Shown: positions 24,129 through 32,019 of the stretch, in pieces
Numbering within the stretch: the first letter of the stretch is position 1
Layout: each line of letters starts with the position of its first letter
From: JAAAOZ01 sp964496595
Lineage (GTDB): Bacteria; Chloroflexota; Anaerolineae; B4-G1; SLSP01
Reading direction: 5' to 3'
Assembly: GCA_964496595.1 (NCBI GenBank)
Contig: CAZCAI010000032.1
Coordinates: 1-33,561, forward strand
DNA: 33,561 nt
The notes under the pieces: generated by a model
Told to the model about the DNA's origin: nothing
The model's database searches: none
Seen by the model: the letters and a program-made list of their open reading frames with translations, nothing else
Translations under genes and position numbers: made by a program

Positions 24129-24554
24129 ATGGCGAAGAAAATTAAAGCAGTTGTGAAGTTGCAGATTCCGGCTGGTAAGGCGAATCCCGCGCCCCCGATT
24201 GGCCCGGCATTAGCCCAGCACGGCATCAACCTGATGGGATTCTGCAAGCAATACAATGCAAAGACATCCCATCTGGCGGGGGATATCATCCCTGCTGAGA
24301 TTACGATCTATCACGACTCGTCTTTCACATTCACCCTGAAGACGCCGCCGACGGCGGATCTATTGCGCAAGGCTGCCGGGGTGCCCAGAGGGTCCTCGGA
24401 ACCGAATCGGGATAAGGTCGGGAAGATCACCCCCGCTCAGTTGCGCGAGATTGCTGAGACCAAGATGAAGGACTTAAACGCGCACACCATCGAGGCCGCA
24501 GAACGGCAGGTCGCCGGGACGGCCCGCAGTATGGGGATTTTGATCAGGGACTAA
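24129..24554 (+). CDS. rplK: 50S ribosomal protein L11
   Basis: A 141-residue L11, the standard length, part of the GTPase-associated centre of the 50S subunit. The N-terminal domain shows KLQIPAGKANPAPPIGPAL and the LMGFCKQYNAKT motif; the C-terminal domain has TFTLKTPPTADLLRKAAG and ends with AARSMGI-like GTARSMGILIRD. Start ATG at 24129 with GGGAG upstream. Second gene of the rpl block, 16 to 61 bases before rplA depending on its start. Confidence 0.97.
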   Translation: MAKKIKAVVKLQIPAGKANPAPPIGPALAQHGINLMGFCKQYNAKTSHLAGDIIPAEITIYHDSSFTFTLKTPPTADLLRKAAGVPRGSSEPNRDKVGKITPAQLREIAETKMKDLNAHTIEAAERQVAGTARSMGILIRD

Positions 24555-24615
24555 TTTTTTAAGACGCATTGTGTGGGAGGGTAAAAGCCCGTTAACACCA
24601 CAGGGAGATATGATA

Positions 24616-25353
24616 ATGACCAAAGGAAACAAGAAGTACTTAGAAGTATGTCAAAAAGTAGATCGCGACCGAGATTACACCCCTCGCGAGGCGCTCGAAC
24701 TGGTGAAAGAGGTCAGCTATACCTCGTTCGATGGCACGGTCGAGTTGCATATTCGCACCGGGCTAAATCCCCGCCGCGCCGATGAACATATCCGAGGGAT
24801 GATCAAGTTGCCCAAGGGCCTGGGCAAGGAAGTTCGCGTGGTGGTCTTCGCCGCCGGTGAAGGTGAACAGGAAGCGCGCGATGCGGGCGCCGATCACATC
24901 ATCAACACCGATGAGGGCTTTCAGAAGATTATGGACGGCTGGACGGACTTCGACGTGGCCATCGCAGTACCGCAGGTGATGTCCAAGGTGGGTCGTTTGG
25001 GACGAGTCTTGGGGCCGCGTGGCTTGATGCCCAGTCCGAAAACGGGCACCGTCGTGCCGCCAGAGGATCTGGGGGAAGCAGTGGAAGAGGCCAAAGCCGG
25101 GCAGGTTGAATATCGACTGGATCGCTCCGGCAATATTCACTGTCCTATCGGTAAGGTCAGCTTTCCTATTGATGACCTGATGGAGAATTTGGCGACGGTG
25201 ATGGATACCCTGCGCCGCGCCCGGCCAGCCAGCGTGAACAAGAACGTCTACATGCGCCGCATCACCATCGCGCCCACAATGGGGCCTGGCATTCGCGTGG
25301 AACGCCTCGAAGCGCTAGAGATGGAACCGGGAAAAATCGCGACAACGGTCTAA
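24616..25353 (+). CDS. rplA: 50S ribosomal protein L1
   Basis: A 245-residue L1, near the usual 230, which forms the mobile stalk next to the E site. Family marks are YTPREALELVKE, FDGTVELHIRTGLNPRRADEHIRG in part, and VLGPRGLMPSPKTGTV. I choose ATG 24616 (MTKGNKKYLE), eight bases after AGGGAG; ATG 24610 is only two bases from that site, and a further upstream frame is not conserved-looking. L1 often represses its own operon by binding the rplK-rplA mRNA; I did not identify such a site. Followed by the rplJ leader. Confidence 0.96.
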   Translation: MTKGNKKYLEVCQKVDRDRDYTPREALELVKEVSYTSFDGTVELHIRTGLNPRRADEHIRGMIKLPKGLGKEVRVVVFAAGEGEQEARDAGADHIINTDEGFQKIMDGWTDFDVAIAVPQVMSKVGRLGRVLGPRGLMPSPKTGTVVPPEDLGEAVEEAKAGQVEYRLDRSGNIHCPIGKVSFPIDDLMENLATVMDTLRRARPASVNKNVYMRRITIAPTMGPGIRVERLEALEMEPGKIATTV

Positions 25354-25385
25354 GGAATTCAGCACTATAACAATCCCATACGTAA

Positions 25386-25475
25386 CACTTAATCTGCCGA
25401 AGACAGCAGGTGTGTGTGCACAATGCTCCGCATAAATGCGCATGCTTAATTTCCCCGCCCAGGTAGGACAATGAT
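25386..25475 (+). ncRNA. Ribosomal protein L10 leader
   Basis: The 271-base gap between rplA and rplJ contains the features of the L10 leader: ACTTAATCTGCCGAAGACAG near 25387-25406, an AGCAGGTGTGTG strand, and the later CCCGCCCAGGTAGGACA. In many bacteria this RNA binds the L10(L12)4 complex and represses rplJL. The boundaries are approximate. Confidence 0.7.
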
Positions 25476-25533
25476 GATAAATCTCTCATGTTTACATCTT
25501 CTCCAGAGATCTGTCATTCTTAGCGAGTCTAAG

Positions 25534-25565
25534 AGTCCTTGCGTCGGTAGGCGCGAGGACTTTTT
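25534..25565 (+). terminator. Attenuator-type terminator before rplJ
   Basis: A 10-bp stem (25534-25543 with 25552-25561, one G-U pair), an 8-base loop and a TTTTT tail. It lies between the L10 leader and the rplJ start, so it is positioned to attenuate rplJL transcription when the leader is bound. Confidence 0.65.
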
Positions 25566-25624
25566 ATTTGCGGTATTGAGTAAAAATTCATCAAATAAAT
25601 GAATTGGGAAGGAGGTGAAGAGAC

Positions 25625-26182
25625 TTGGCTATTTCACGTGCTCGTAAAGAAGAGCTAGTCGAAACGTATCAAGAGCAATTACAACGCAGTAAGGGAATGG
25701 TATTCGCGAATTACTCCAGGCTATCGGTTCCTCAAATGGAGGGGTTGCGCAGTAAAGCCCTGGAGAACGGCGGGGAAATTTTCGTCGTTAAGAACACGCT
25801 CATCAGCAAGGTCTTACAGAATGCCGACATCGCGCCGCCAGAGGGGTTATTCAGCGGCCCGGTCATGACAGTATTCTGTCACGAGGAGGTACCGCCGCTG
25901 GCGAAACTCTTCCGCGATTTCACGAAAGAGGCCGCGGAAGGCGCGTTCGAGATCAAAGGCGGCTTCTTAGAGGGAAAGTATCTCTCGCCAAAAGAGGCCA
26001 TATCCATTGCGGATCTGCCTGGACGTGAAGAGTTGTTGGCGCAGGTGCTGCGCTCGATCAATGCGCCAGCGACGCAGGTCGTGGGAACCGTGGCGAGTGG
26101 CATCCGCCAGATTATGAACGTCGTGCAAGCGTATGTGGATAAGCTGGAGGAAGGCGGCGCTTCCGCCGAAGCCTCGGCCTAG
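25625..26182 (+). CDS. rplJ: 50S ribosomal protein L10
   Basis: A 185-residue L10, the base of the L7/L12 stalk. The N-terminal domain shows RARKEELVETYQEQLQRSKG, FANYSRLSVPQMEGLRSKA and VVKNTLISKV; the C-terminal helix that binds L7/L12 dimers is near 150-175. The start is TTG at 25625, six bases after an extended AAGGAGGTGA site, one of the best ribosome-binding sites in the window. The leader and attenuator upstream suggest autogenous control. Followed by rplL after 78 bases. Confidence 0.96.
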   Translation: MAISRARKEELVETYQEQLQRSKGMVFANYSRLSVPQMEGLRSKALENGGEIFVVKNTLISKVLQNADIAPPEGLFSGPVMTVFCHEEVPPLAKLFRDFTKEAAEGAFEIKGGFLEGKYLSPKEAISIADLPGREELLAQVLRSINAPATQVVGTVASGIRQIMNVVQAYVDKLEEGGASAEASA

Positions 26183-26260
26183 GATGTTCCTCTTGGAACT
26201 TTAAAATATCACGTTTTAAGTGCAATCTAAGCAAGTACTAAAAATTAACAGGAGTGTAAA

Positions 26261-26635
26261 ATGGCAGAGCTAGAGAAGTTAGTTGAAGAAATCAGTCAGC
26301 TTTCACTGATGGAAGCTTCGGAATTGGTGAGCATGCTCGAGGAAAAGTTGGGTGTGAGCGCCGCCGCCCCGGTAGCGATGATGGGCGCAGCGCCCGACGC
26401 CGAGGCCGAGCCGGAAGAGGAGCAGACTGAGTTTGACGTCATGCTCAAAGATGTCGGCCCCAAGAAGATCAATGTCATCAAGGTTGTGCGTCAGATGACC
26501 TCCTTGGGTCTCAAGGAAGCCAAGGACAAGGTGGAGAGCGCGCCGACCGCGATCTTGGAGGCCGTCGGCAAGGAAGCCGCCGAAGACGCGAAGGCAAAGC
26601 TGGAAGACGCCGGCGCCGTGGTCGAATTGGCGTAA
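26261..26635 (+). CDS. rplL: 50S ribosomal protein L7/L12
   Basis: A 124-residue L7/L12, the standard length, which recruits translation GTPases. The N-terminal dimerisation helix (LEKLVEEISQLSLMEASELV) is followed by an Ala/Glu hinge (about 38-58) and the globular C-terminal domain with KINVIKVVRQMTSLGLKEAK, ending in VVELA. Start ATG at 26261 after AGGAGTG. A strong terminator follows, so rpoBC are not co-transcribed with it here. Confidence 0.97.
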   Translation: MAELEKLVEEISQLSLMEASELVSMLEEKLGVSAAAPVAMMGAAPDAEAEPEEEQTEFDVMLKDVGPKKINVIKVVRQMTSLGLKEAKDKVESAPTAILEAVGKEAAEDAKAKLEDAGAVVELA

Positions 26636-26666
26636 CGTCGTTTTCGTTTGAGGCGCATCAAATACA

Positions 26667-26697
26667 AAGCGCCCCCTCCACGAGGGGGCGCTTTTTT
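26667..26697 (+). terminator. Intrinsic terminator after rplL
   Basis: A perfect 12-bp GC-rich stem (26667-26678 with 26682-26693), a 3-base loop and six T (26692-26697). It closes the tRNA-secE-rpl unit. Confidence 0.88.
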
Positions 26698-26783
26698 GTA
26701 TACAGGGTTGGCCTCAAGTTTTTAAGCCTGGCTCTTCAGGAATTCGCCGGGGACAATCTGCCAGGCGCAATCCAGTAACGACG

Positions 26784-26862
26784 TAAAAAGGTCTGTGATC
26801 ACCACAAATATACAAATCTTCGCCGCTCTTAGACTATCTGGAAAGTCCGGCAAAATCTAAAA
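26784..26862 (+). repeat. Dispersed intergenic repeat, copy B
   Basis: About 79 bases aligned with 22170-22252, same orientation. It shares TAAAAAGGTCT (26784-26794) and GTCCGGCAAAATC (26845-26857) at near-equal distance. It lies downstream of the rplL terminator and about 60 bases upstream of the hox-side promoter. Confidence 0.75.
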
Positions 26863-26925
26863 TATCCACTGCCTATTCCCTGCCGAGTAGCGCGCTTTCT
26901 CCACGCGAGAGGTGTCATGTTTCTT

Positions 26926-26954
26926 TTGACCTTTAAAGGAATCTAAGTTATACT
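26926..26954 (+). promoter_or_regulatory. Candidate promoter upstream of hoxEFUYH
   Basis: TTGACC (26926-26931), a 17-base spacer and TATACT (26949-26954). If it serves hoxE, the leader is about 510 bases; otherwise it may make a separate short RNA. Confidence 0.55.
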
Positions 26955-27471
26955 ACGGGAGTTCTAAATTTTAAAAAACCTTCCATAGCCGCCGAAGCCG
27001 CCGATTTTCCTCAACCTCCTATTAACTTTAGAAACTGTGTGGATTTGGAATGGCCTGTGCGGGTGATATTTGATAAAATTCCCCTCTCATATCAGCTTTG
27101 TGATCGACGGGACAAAAAATGACTTATCCGTTATCCATAACACGCTTAAATTTACCTTGCCGTTGCCATCATCCCATTCGAGGCCCCTCTTGTCCTGACG
27201 CTATTACTATACCCAGCCCCAATGATGGGAAAATCATTTCGAGAAAGCCTTCTTTATCACAAAGATCAAGAAAATTACATAGAGAAGCTTTGTCGAGCGT
27301 TTGGCTATTCGGCGCGCCTTGCCAGGGCGATGTGCTTGTATCATGAATTATTTGAATTGAAGGTCAGCGTTAAATCGCGCTGGCTTTCTTTGTGTTTATT
27401 TCGTCTTGCGAACCGTTGTGGCGTATCTTAGTTATCAGGATTGATTTTGGAAGGAGTGCGAAGGAGAGCCT

Positions 27472-27966
27472 ATGAATAAACAGCTTCGGCAGCAAGTGGA
27501 TGAAGTGATCAGTCACTACGGGACTGATAGAGAGGCCCTGGTCGAGATCCTGCGAGATTTGAACCAAGATGCCGGGTTCCTGACCCGTGAACAGTTGGAT
27601 TTGATCGCGCAGCGGCTTGGCTTGCCTCTAAGTGATGTGTTCAGCGTGGCGAGCTTCTACAGCATGATCAGCGTAGAACCGCTGGGCCAGCACGTGATCC
27701 GCCTGTGCGAGGATGCGCCGTGTCACGCGGCGGGCGGGCGCGAGGTCTGGGAGACGCTGGAGAAAGAGATCGGCGTACCGTTCGGCGCCACGACGCCCGA
27801 TGGCAAGTGGTCGCTGCTGACCACCAGTTGCATCGGGGCATGCGCTGTGGGGCCGGTCATGATGATCGATGATGAGATCTATGGGAATCTGACGCCGGAA
27901 AAGGTCCGCGAGGTTTTGGCCCGGTACGAAGGCGGAGATGACGAGAGTAATGGAGGTGCTGAATGA
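27472..27966 (+). CDS. hoxE: NAD-reducing hydrogenase diaphorase subunit HoxE (NuoE-like)
   Basis: A 164-residue thioredoxin-like [2Fe-2S] protein. The N-terminal helical part (1-68) carries GFLTREQLDLIAQRLGLPLS and VASFYSMI. The cluster ligands are C79 and C84 (CEDAPC) and C120 and C124 (SCIGAC). It matches NuoE/HoxE in length and motif. In bidirectional hydrogenases it passes electrons with HoxF and HoxU between NAD(H) and the NiFe site. Start ATG at 27472 after AAGGAG. Its stop overlaps the hoxF start by four bases (ATGA). First gene of a five-gene hox operon. Confidence 0.9.
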   Translation: MNKQLRQQVDEVISHYGTDREALVEILRDLNQDAGFLTREQLDLIAQRLGLPLSDVFSVASFYSMISVEPLGQHVIRLCEDAPCHAAGGREVWETLEKEIGVPFGATTPDGKWSLLTTSCIGACAVGPVMMIDDEIYGNLTPEKVREVLARYEGGDDESNGGAE

Positions 27967-29576
27967 TTCGTGCGCGTGTATTGGTTTCTGGAGATCCACT
28001 GAGCCTCTCCCGAGGGGCCGAGGAAACTAAACTGGCCATCGAGGCGGAATTATCCTATTATGGCTTGACCGATGAGGTGCAGGTCGGGTATTTGAGCACG
28101 GTGGATCGCACGGATGTGCTGCCGCTGGTGCTCGTCTATCCCGAAGGCGTGATGTACGGCCCGGTCTTACCGGAGGACGCCGCGGATCTTGTCGAAGAGC
28201 ATCTTTACAAGGGGCGCGTTGTCGAGCATCTGAAAGCGCCCGTCGATGTGTTGACCGGCGAGATCGCGCGTGTGCCGTCGAAACGCGGCTCGACCACGAC
28301 GCAGAAGCGCGTGGTGCTCAAGCGCGCCGGTGCCATCGATCCCTACGAAATCGAAGAATACATCGCCGAGGATGGCTACTTCGCGCTGGGGCAGGCGGTC
28401 ACCGAGATGACGCCGGAAGAGGTGCTGGAGACCGTGCGCGACTCGAAGTTACAAGGGCGCGGCGGCGCCGGCTTCCCCACCGGGGTGAAGTGGTCGTTCG
28501 TCGTCAGCCAGCCGGGCGAGCGCTACATCGTCTGCAACGCCGATGAGTCCGAGCCGGGCACCTTCAAGGATCGGCTCATCTTGGAGGGCGATCCCCACGC
28601 CGTGCTGGAGGGGATGGCGCTGGCCGGCTATGCCGTCGGTGCGCACGAGGGCTGGATCTACATCCGGGGCGAGTACGCCCTGGCGAAGGAGCGCCTGGCG
28701 CACGCCGTCGAGCAGGCCGAGGAATTGGGCTTGTTGGGCGACAACATCATGGATTCGGACTTCTCGTTCCATATTCACGTCCACGCGGGCGCGGGCGCCT
28801 ACATCTGCGGCGAGGAGACGGCGCTGCTGGAGAGTATGGAAGGCAAGCGCGGCATGCCGCGCATCCGCCCGCCCTATCCTACTATCGCCGGGTTCCGCAA
28901 CAAACCGACGGTGGTCAATAACGTCGAGACGTTGGCGAACGTGCCGCCCATCATCCTCAACGGCGCGGATTGGTTCCGCTCGATTGGGACGGATCGCAGC
29001 CCGGGCACCAAAGTCTACACGATGCTAGGCAATGTGAAGATTACCGGCCTGGTGGAGACGCCGATGGGCACCTCGCTGCGTGAGATCATCGACATCTACG
29101 GCGGCGGTATCAAGGGCGATAAGGCCTTCAAGTGCGCCCAGACGGGCGGCGCTTCAGGCAGCATCATCCCGCCGGAGATGTTGGATGTGCCGATGGACTT
29201 CGCGAGCATGCAGGAGAAGGGCGCATCGCTGGGCAGCGGCGCACTGCTGGTCTGCGACGAGGATACGTGCATCGTCGACCTGGCCTACGTGCTGCTGCGC
29301 TTCTTCCGCGTCGAATCGTGCGGGAAGTGCACGCCCTGTCGCGTCGGGACGGTGCAGATGCTAGAGGCGCTGGAGCGCCTGCGCTCCGGCTATGGGCAGC
29401 AAGTCGATCTCGACCGCTTGGAAGAAATCGCCGAATACACCAAGGCGGCGTCTTTCTGCGGGTTGGGACAGGCGGCGCCCGTGCCCATCATCACGGGGCT
29501 GCGCTACTTCCGCGACGAGTTCGAGGCCCACGCGCGCGGCGAATGTCCCGCCGGCGTCTGCAAAATGGAAAAATAA
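27963..29576 (+). CDS. hoxF: NAD-reducing hydrogenase diaphorase subunit HoxF (NuoF-like)
   Basis: A 537-residue NADH-binding flavoprotein. The NADH/FMN region has GRGGAGFPTGVKW (165 on), CNADESEPGTF and AYICGEETALLESMEG. The [4Fe-4S] ligands are C453, C456, C459 (ESCGKCTPC) and C499 (SFCG). It ends shortly after CPAGVC. The N-terminal 100 residues look like the thioredoxin-like domain usual in long HoxF/HydB proteins, but no Cys occurs before C191, so this domain cannot hold its [2Fe-2S] cluster. C-terminal ferredoxin domains are also absent. It oxidises NADH or reduces NAD+ in the hydrogenase diaphorase. Overlaps hoxE; 132 bases separate it from hoxU. Confidence 0.9.
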   Translation: MIRARVLVSGDPLSLSRGAEETKLAIEAELSYYGLTDEVQVGYLSTVDRTDVLPLVLVYPEGVMYGPVLPEDAADLVEEHLYKGRVVEHLKAPVDVLTGEIARVPSKRGSTTTQKRVVLKRAGAIDPYEIEEYIAEDGYFALGQAVTEMTPEEVLETVRDSKLQGRGGAGFPTGVKWSFVVSQPGERYIVCNADESEPGTFKDRLILEGDPHAVLEGMALAGYAVGAHEGWIYIRGEYALAKERLAHAVEQAEELGLLGDNIMDSDFSFHIHVHAGAGAYICGEETALLESMEGKRGMPRIRPPYPTIAGFRNKPTVVNNVETLANVPPIILNGADWFRSIGTDRSPGTKVYTMLGNVKITGLVETPMGTSLREIIDIYGGGIKGDKAFKCAQTGGASGSIIPPEMLDVPMDFASMQEKGASLGSGALLVCDEDTCIVDLAYVLLRFFRVESCGKCTPCRVGTVQMLEALERLRSGYGQQVDLDRLEEIAEYTKAASFCGLGQAAPVPIITGLRYFRDEFEAHARGECPAGVCKMEK

Positions 29577-29708
29577 GCGGGCCGAAAAGGCTGGCTTTTG
29601 AACTGAGATGATATTTTTAGAGATGCTCCGATGATAAAATGGTAGATGGAGCGTCGCGTTCGGATTCATGCAATATGCAAGAGGGAAATTTAGGAGGCAA
29701 GGCGACTA

Positions 29709-31415
29709 ATGAGTAAGGTGCAACTAACAATCAATGGTAAATCAGTGACGGCGGAAAGCGACCAGACGGTGTTGGAAGCGGCGCTCGGCGCCGGGATTGA
29801 CATCCCCGTGCTCTGCCATCACCCGTCGCTGTCGGAGTGGGGGGCGTGCCGGATGTGTTTGGTCGAGGTGGAAGGGATGCGCGGGCTGCAAACGGCCTGC
29901 ACATGCCCCGTATCCGATGGGATGGAAGTCCAGACCGAGACCGAAGAGGTCGTCAACATCCGCAAGTTTATCTTGGAATTGCTCTTCTCCGAGCGGAATC
30001 ACTACTGCATGTACTGCCAGATGAGCGGCGATTGCGAATTGCAGGATGCCGCGTATCAGTATGGCCTCGATCACTTCACCTACCCGCGACCCTACGAGAA
30101 GCTAGAGGTGGATGCCAGCCGCAAGTACTTTATCATGGACCCCAACCGCTGCATTCTCTGCTCCCGCTGCATCCGCGCGTGCTCGGAGATCGCGGCGAAT
30201 CACACCCTGGGCCTGCGAGATCGTGGCGCGGAATCAATGATCATCGCGGATCTCGACGTGCCCTTCGGGGAATCGAGCTGCATCGAGTGCGGAACCTGCT
30301 TGCAGGTCTGCCCCACCGGCGCGCTGATTGACGCTCGGAGCGCCTACGGCGGCCGCGAGGAGGACGTGAAGCACACAGAGACGACCTGTATCCAATGCAG
30401 CGTCGGCTGCACACTGGACGTGGTCACGCGCTATAGCCGTTTGCTGCGCGTTGATGGCGTCTGGGATTCTGATCCCAACGGCGGGCTGCTCTGCGTCGAA
30501 GGGCGCTTTAAGCCGCTCTACGATGATCGCAAGCGCATCGCCAAGCCGATGATTCGCAAGGATGGCAAGCTGGTAGAATCGAGCTGGGACGAGGCGTTAG
30601 ATCTGGTAGCGGAGAAACTCTCGGCGGAGAAGGTACGGGGTGTGGCGTCCACGGCGACGAGCAACGAGGCGCTCAAGGCCTTCGGCAAGCTCTTCAAGAA
30701 GCTGGATGCGAAAGCCGGGCGTTTAGAGCCGGCGGCTCCGAAGCTGGGCTACGGCGCTCCCGCCACGATTGGCGATGTCCTGGATGCCGACTTCATCGTC
30801 GTCGCCGGCGCCGATCCCCTGAACTATCAGCCCGTGATCGGCTACTTCATCAAGCGCCAGCTCGATAAGGATATTCCCGTCGCCGTGATCGGCGAGACGG
30901 ACAACGAGTTGAGCGGGCGGGCGATGATGTCGGTCGGCTACGACGAGGCGGATAAGGTCGCGGCGGAAGCGGCTAAGTACACTAAGCCGGTGGTCGTCTA
31001 CAGCGTCGGGCTGCAGCCCGAGGCCATCGAGGGGCTGGAATCCTTAGCGGAGAAGGCGCTCTTCCTGGCGCTGGAGCCGGGTCGGAACGTCAAAGGCGCG
31101 AGCGCGGCCGGTTTGATGCCGATGGATGAGATGTCAGACGCTGATGTGGTATACTTCCTGATGGCGGAGCAGCCTGTCGATGAGGCGTTGATGTCCAAAC
31201 TGAACGGCGCTTTCACCATCGCGCAGGCCGCGTATCGTTCGCCGTTAGTAGAGAAAGCCGATGTCGTGCTGCCCACCCCCATCTGGAGTGAGCGCGAGGG
31301 TACGGTGACCAATCTGGAGGGCAAGGTATTCCCGCTGCACTCCGTGTTGGAGATACCTGAGGGCGTTCGCGACGATGCGGAGGTCTTGGCGGCGCTGGCA
31401 GCGAAATTAAAGTAG
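29709..31415 (+). CDS. hoxU: Hydrogenase diaphorase subunit HoxU fused to a NuoG-like C-terminal region
   Basis: A 568-residue iron-sulfur protein. Residues 1-80 are a [2Fe-2S] ferredoxin domain (C36, C47, C50, C64). The His-Cys cluster motif is NHYCMYCQMSGDCELQ (H98, C100, C103, C109), the form seen in HoxU. Two [4Fe-4S] clusters follow: C148/C151/C154/C158 and C191/C194/C197/C201. HoxU alone would end near 240. Here a fourth [4Fe-4S] set (C227, C230, C234, C262) and a molybdopterin-oxidoreductase-like region follow, ending in the NuoG-type EREGTVTNLEGKVFPL. That region is far shorter than in NuoG or formate dehydrogenase, so it probably binds no molybdopterin (inference). Start ATG 29709 after AGGAGG. 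Confidence 0.88.
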   Translation: MSKVQLTINGKSVTAESDQTVLEAALGAGIDIPVLCHHPSLSEWGACRMCLVEVEGMRGLQTACTCPVSDGMEVQTETEEVVNIRKFILELLFSERNHYCMYCQMSGDCELQDAAYQYGLDHFTYPRPYEKLEVDASRKYFIMDPNRCILCSRCIRACSEIAANHTLGLRDRGAESMIIADLDVPFGESSCIECGTCLQVCPTGALIDARSAYGGREEDVKHTETTCIQCSVGCTLDVVTRYSRLLRVDGVWDSDPNGGLLCVEGRFKPLYDDRKRIAKPMIRKDGKLVESSWDEALDLVAEKLSAEKVRGVASTATSNEALKAFGKLFKKLDAKAGRLEPAAPKLGYGAPATIGDVLDADFIVVAGADPLNYQPVIGYFIKRQLDKDIPVAVIGETDNELSGRAMMSVGYDEADKVAAEAAKYTKPVVVYSVGLQPEAIEGLESLAEKALFLALEPGRNVKGASAAGLMPMDEMSDADVVYFLMAEQPVDEALMSKLNGAFTIAQAAYRSPLVEKADVVLPTPIWSEREGTVTNLEGKVFPLHSVLEIPEGVRDDAEVLAALAAKLK

Positions 31416-31448
31416 GCTATCGCATAGTTTAAGCGAGAGAGGTAGGTT

Positions 31449-32000
31449 ATGGGAAAAATTAAAGTAGCGTCACAATGGTTAGAATCCTGCGCCGGATGTC
31501 ACATGTCTTTCTTGGATATTGACGAGCGGATCGTGGAACTGCTGAAACACGTGGAACTCAGCTCCACCCCTATCACCGATCTGAAACATCCGCCGAAAGA
31601 GGGCGTGGATGTTGGCATCCTGACGGGCGGGATCGGCAATGAGGAGGAGATCGCCGAAGCGAAGTTAATGCGGGAGCGCTCCAAGATCCTGATCGCGTTG
31701 GGTGATTGCGCCGTGACCGGCGGTATCTGCACGATGCGCAACTTCTTCGATAAGGAAGAGGTGTTGCGCCGGGGCTACATCGAGACGGAGAGCACGGTGG
31801 ATGGCGAAGTCCCGGAGCACGAAGACTTGACGCCCCTGACCAGGCACGTCATGGGCGTGGGCGATATCGTCCCGGTGGATATTTACGTTCCCGGTTGTCC
31901 CCCCAGCGCCGATGCTATTTGGTATGTCTTGACAGAATTGTTGGAAGGCCGGATGCCCAAGTTGGAGGGCAAGGTCTTAAAATACGGTATGGATGGTTAG
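31449..32000 (+). CDS. hoxY: NiFe hydrogenase small subunit HoxY
   Basis: A 183-residue NiFe small subunit of the short group 3 type. Ligands of the proximal [4Fe-4S] cluster are visible: C14 and C17 (ESCAGCHMS), C87 (GDCAVTGGIC) and C150 (PGCPPSAD). There is no twin-arginine signal and no C-terminal medial/distal cluster domain, so it is cytoplasmic and carries one cluster. It links HoxH to the HoxU clusters. Start ATG 31449 after GAGAGGTAGG. 34 bases after hoxU, 19 bases before hoxH. Confidence 0.93.
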   Translation: MGKIKVASQWLESCAGCHMSFLDIDERIVELLKHVELSSTPITDLKHPPKEGVDVGILTGGIGNEEEIAEAKLMRERSKILIALGDCAVTGGICTMRNFFDKEEVLRRGYIETESTVDGEVPEHEDLTPLTRHVMGVGDIVPVDIYVPGCPPSADAIWYVLTELLEGRMPKLEGKVLKYGMDG

Positions 32001-32019
32001 GACGGGGGTAGAAAATACT

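Larger units (their letters stand above)
26698..27471 (+). other. Intergenic region between rplL and hoxE
   Basis: About 770 bases with no gene I can support. It holds repeat copy B (26784-26862), a good promoter (26926-26954) and then about 500 bases of AT-richer sequence before hoxE. Two short open frames (27119-27346 and 27222-27431) overlap each other in different frames and lack ribosome-binding sites. A structured leader RNA is possible, but no known riboswitch was recognised. Confidence 0.5.

Noticed and set aside
27119..27431. Two overlapping short frames (27119-27346 and 27222-27431) before hoxE
   Set aside because: They overlap in different frames, have no ribosome-binding site, and their products look like no known family. 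A decayed gene is possible but not supported.
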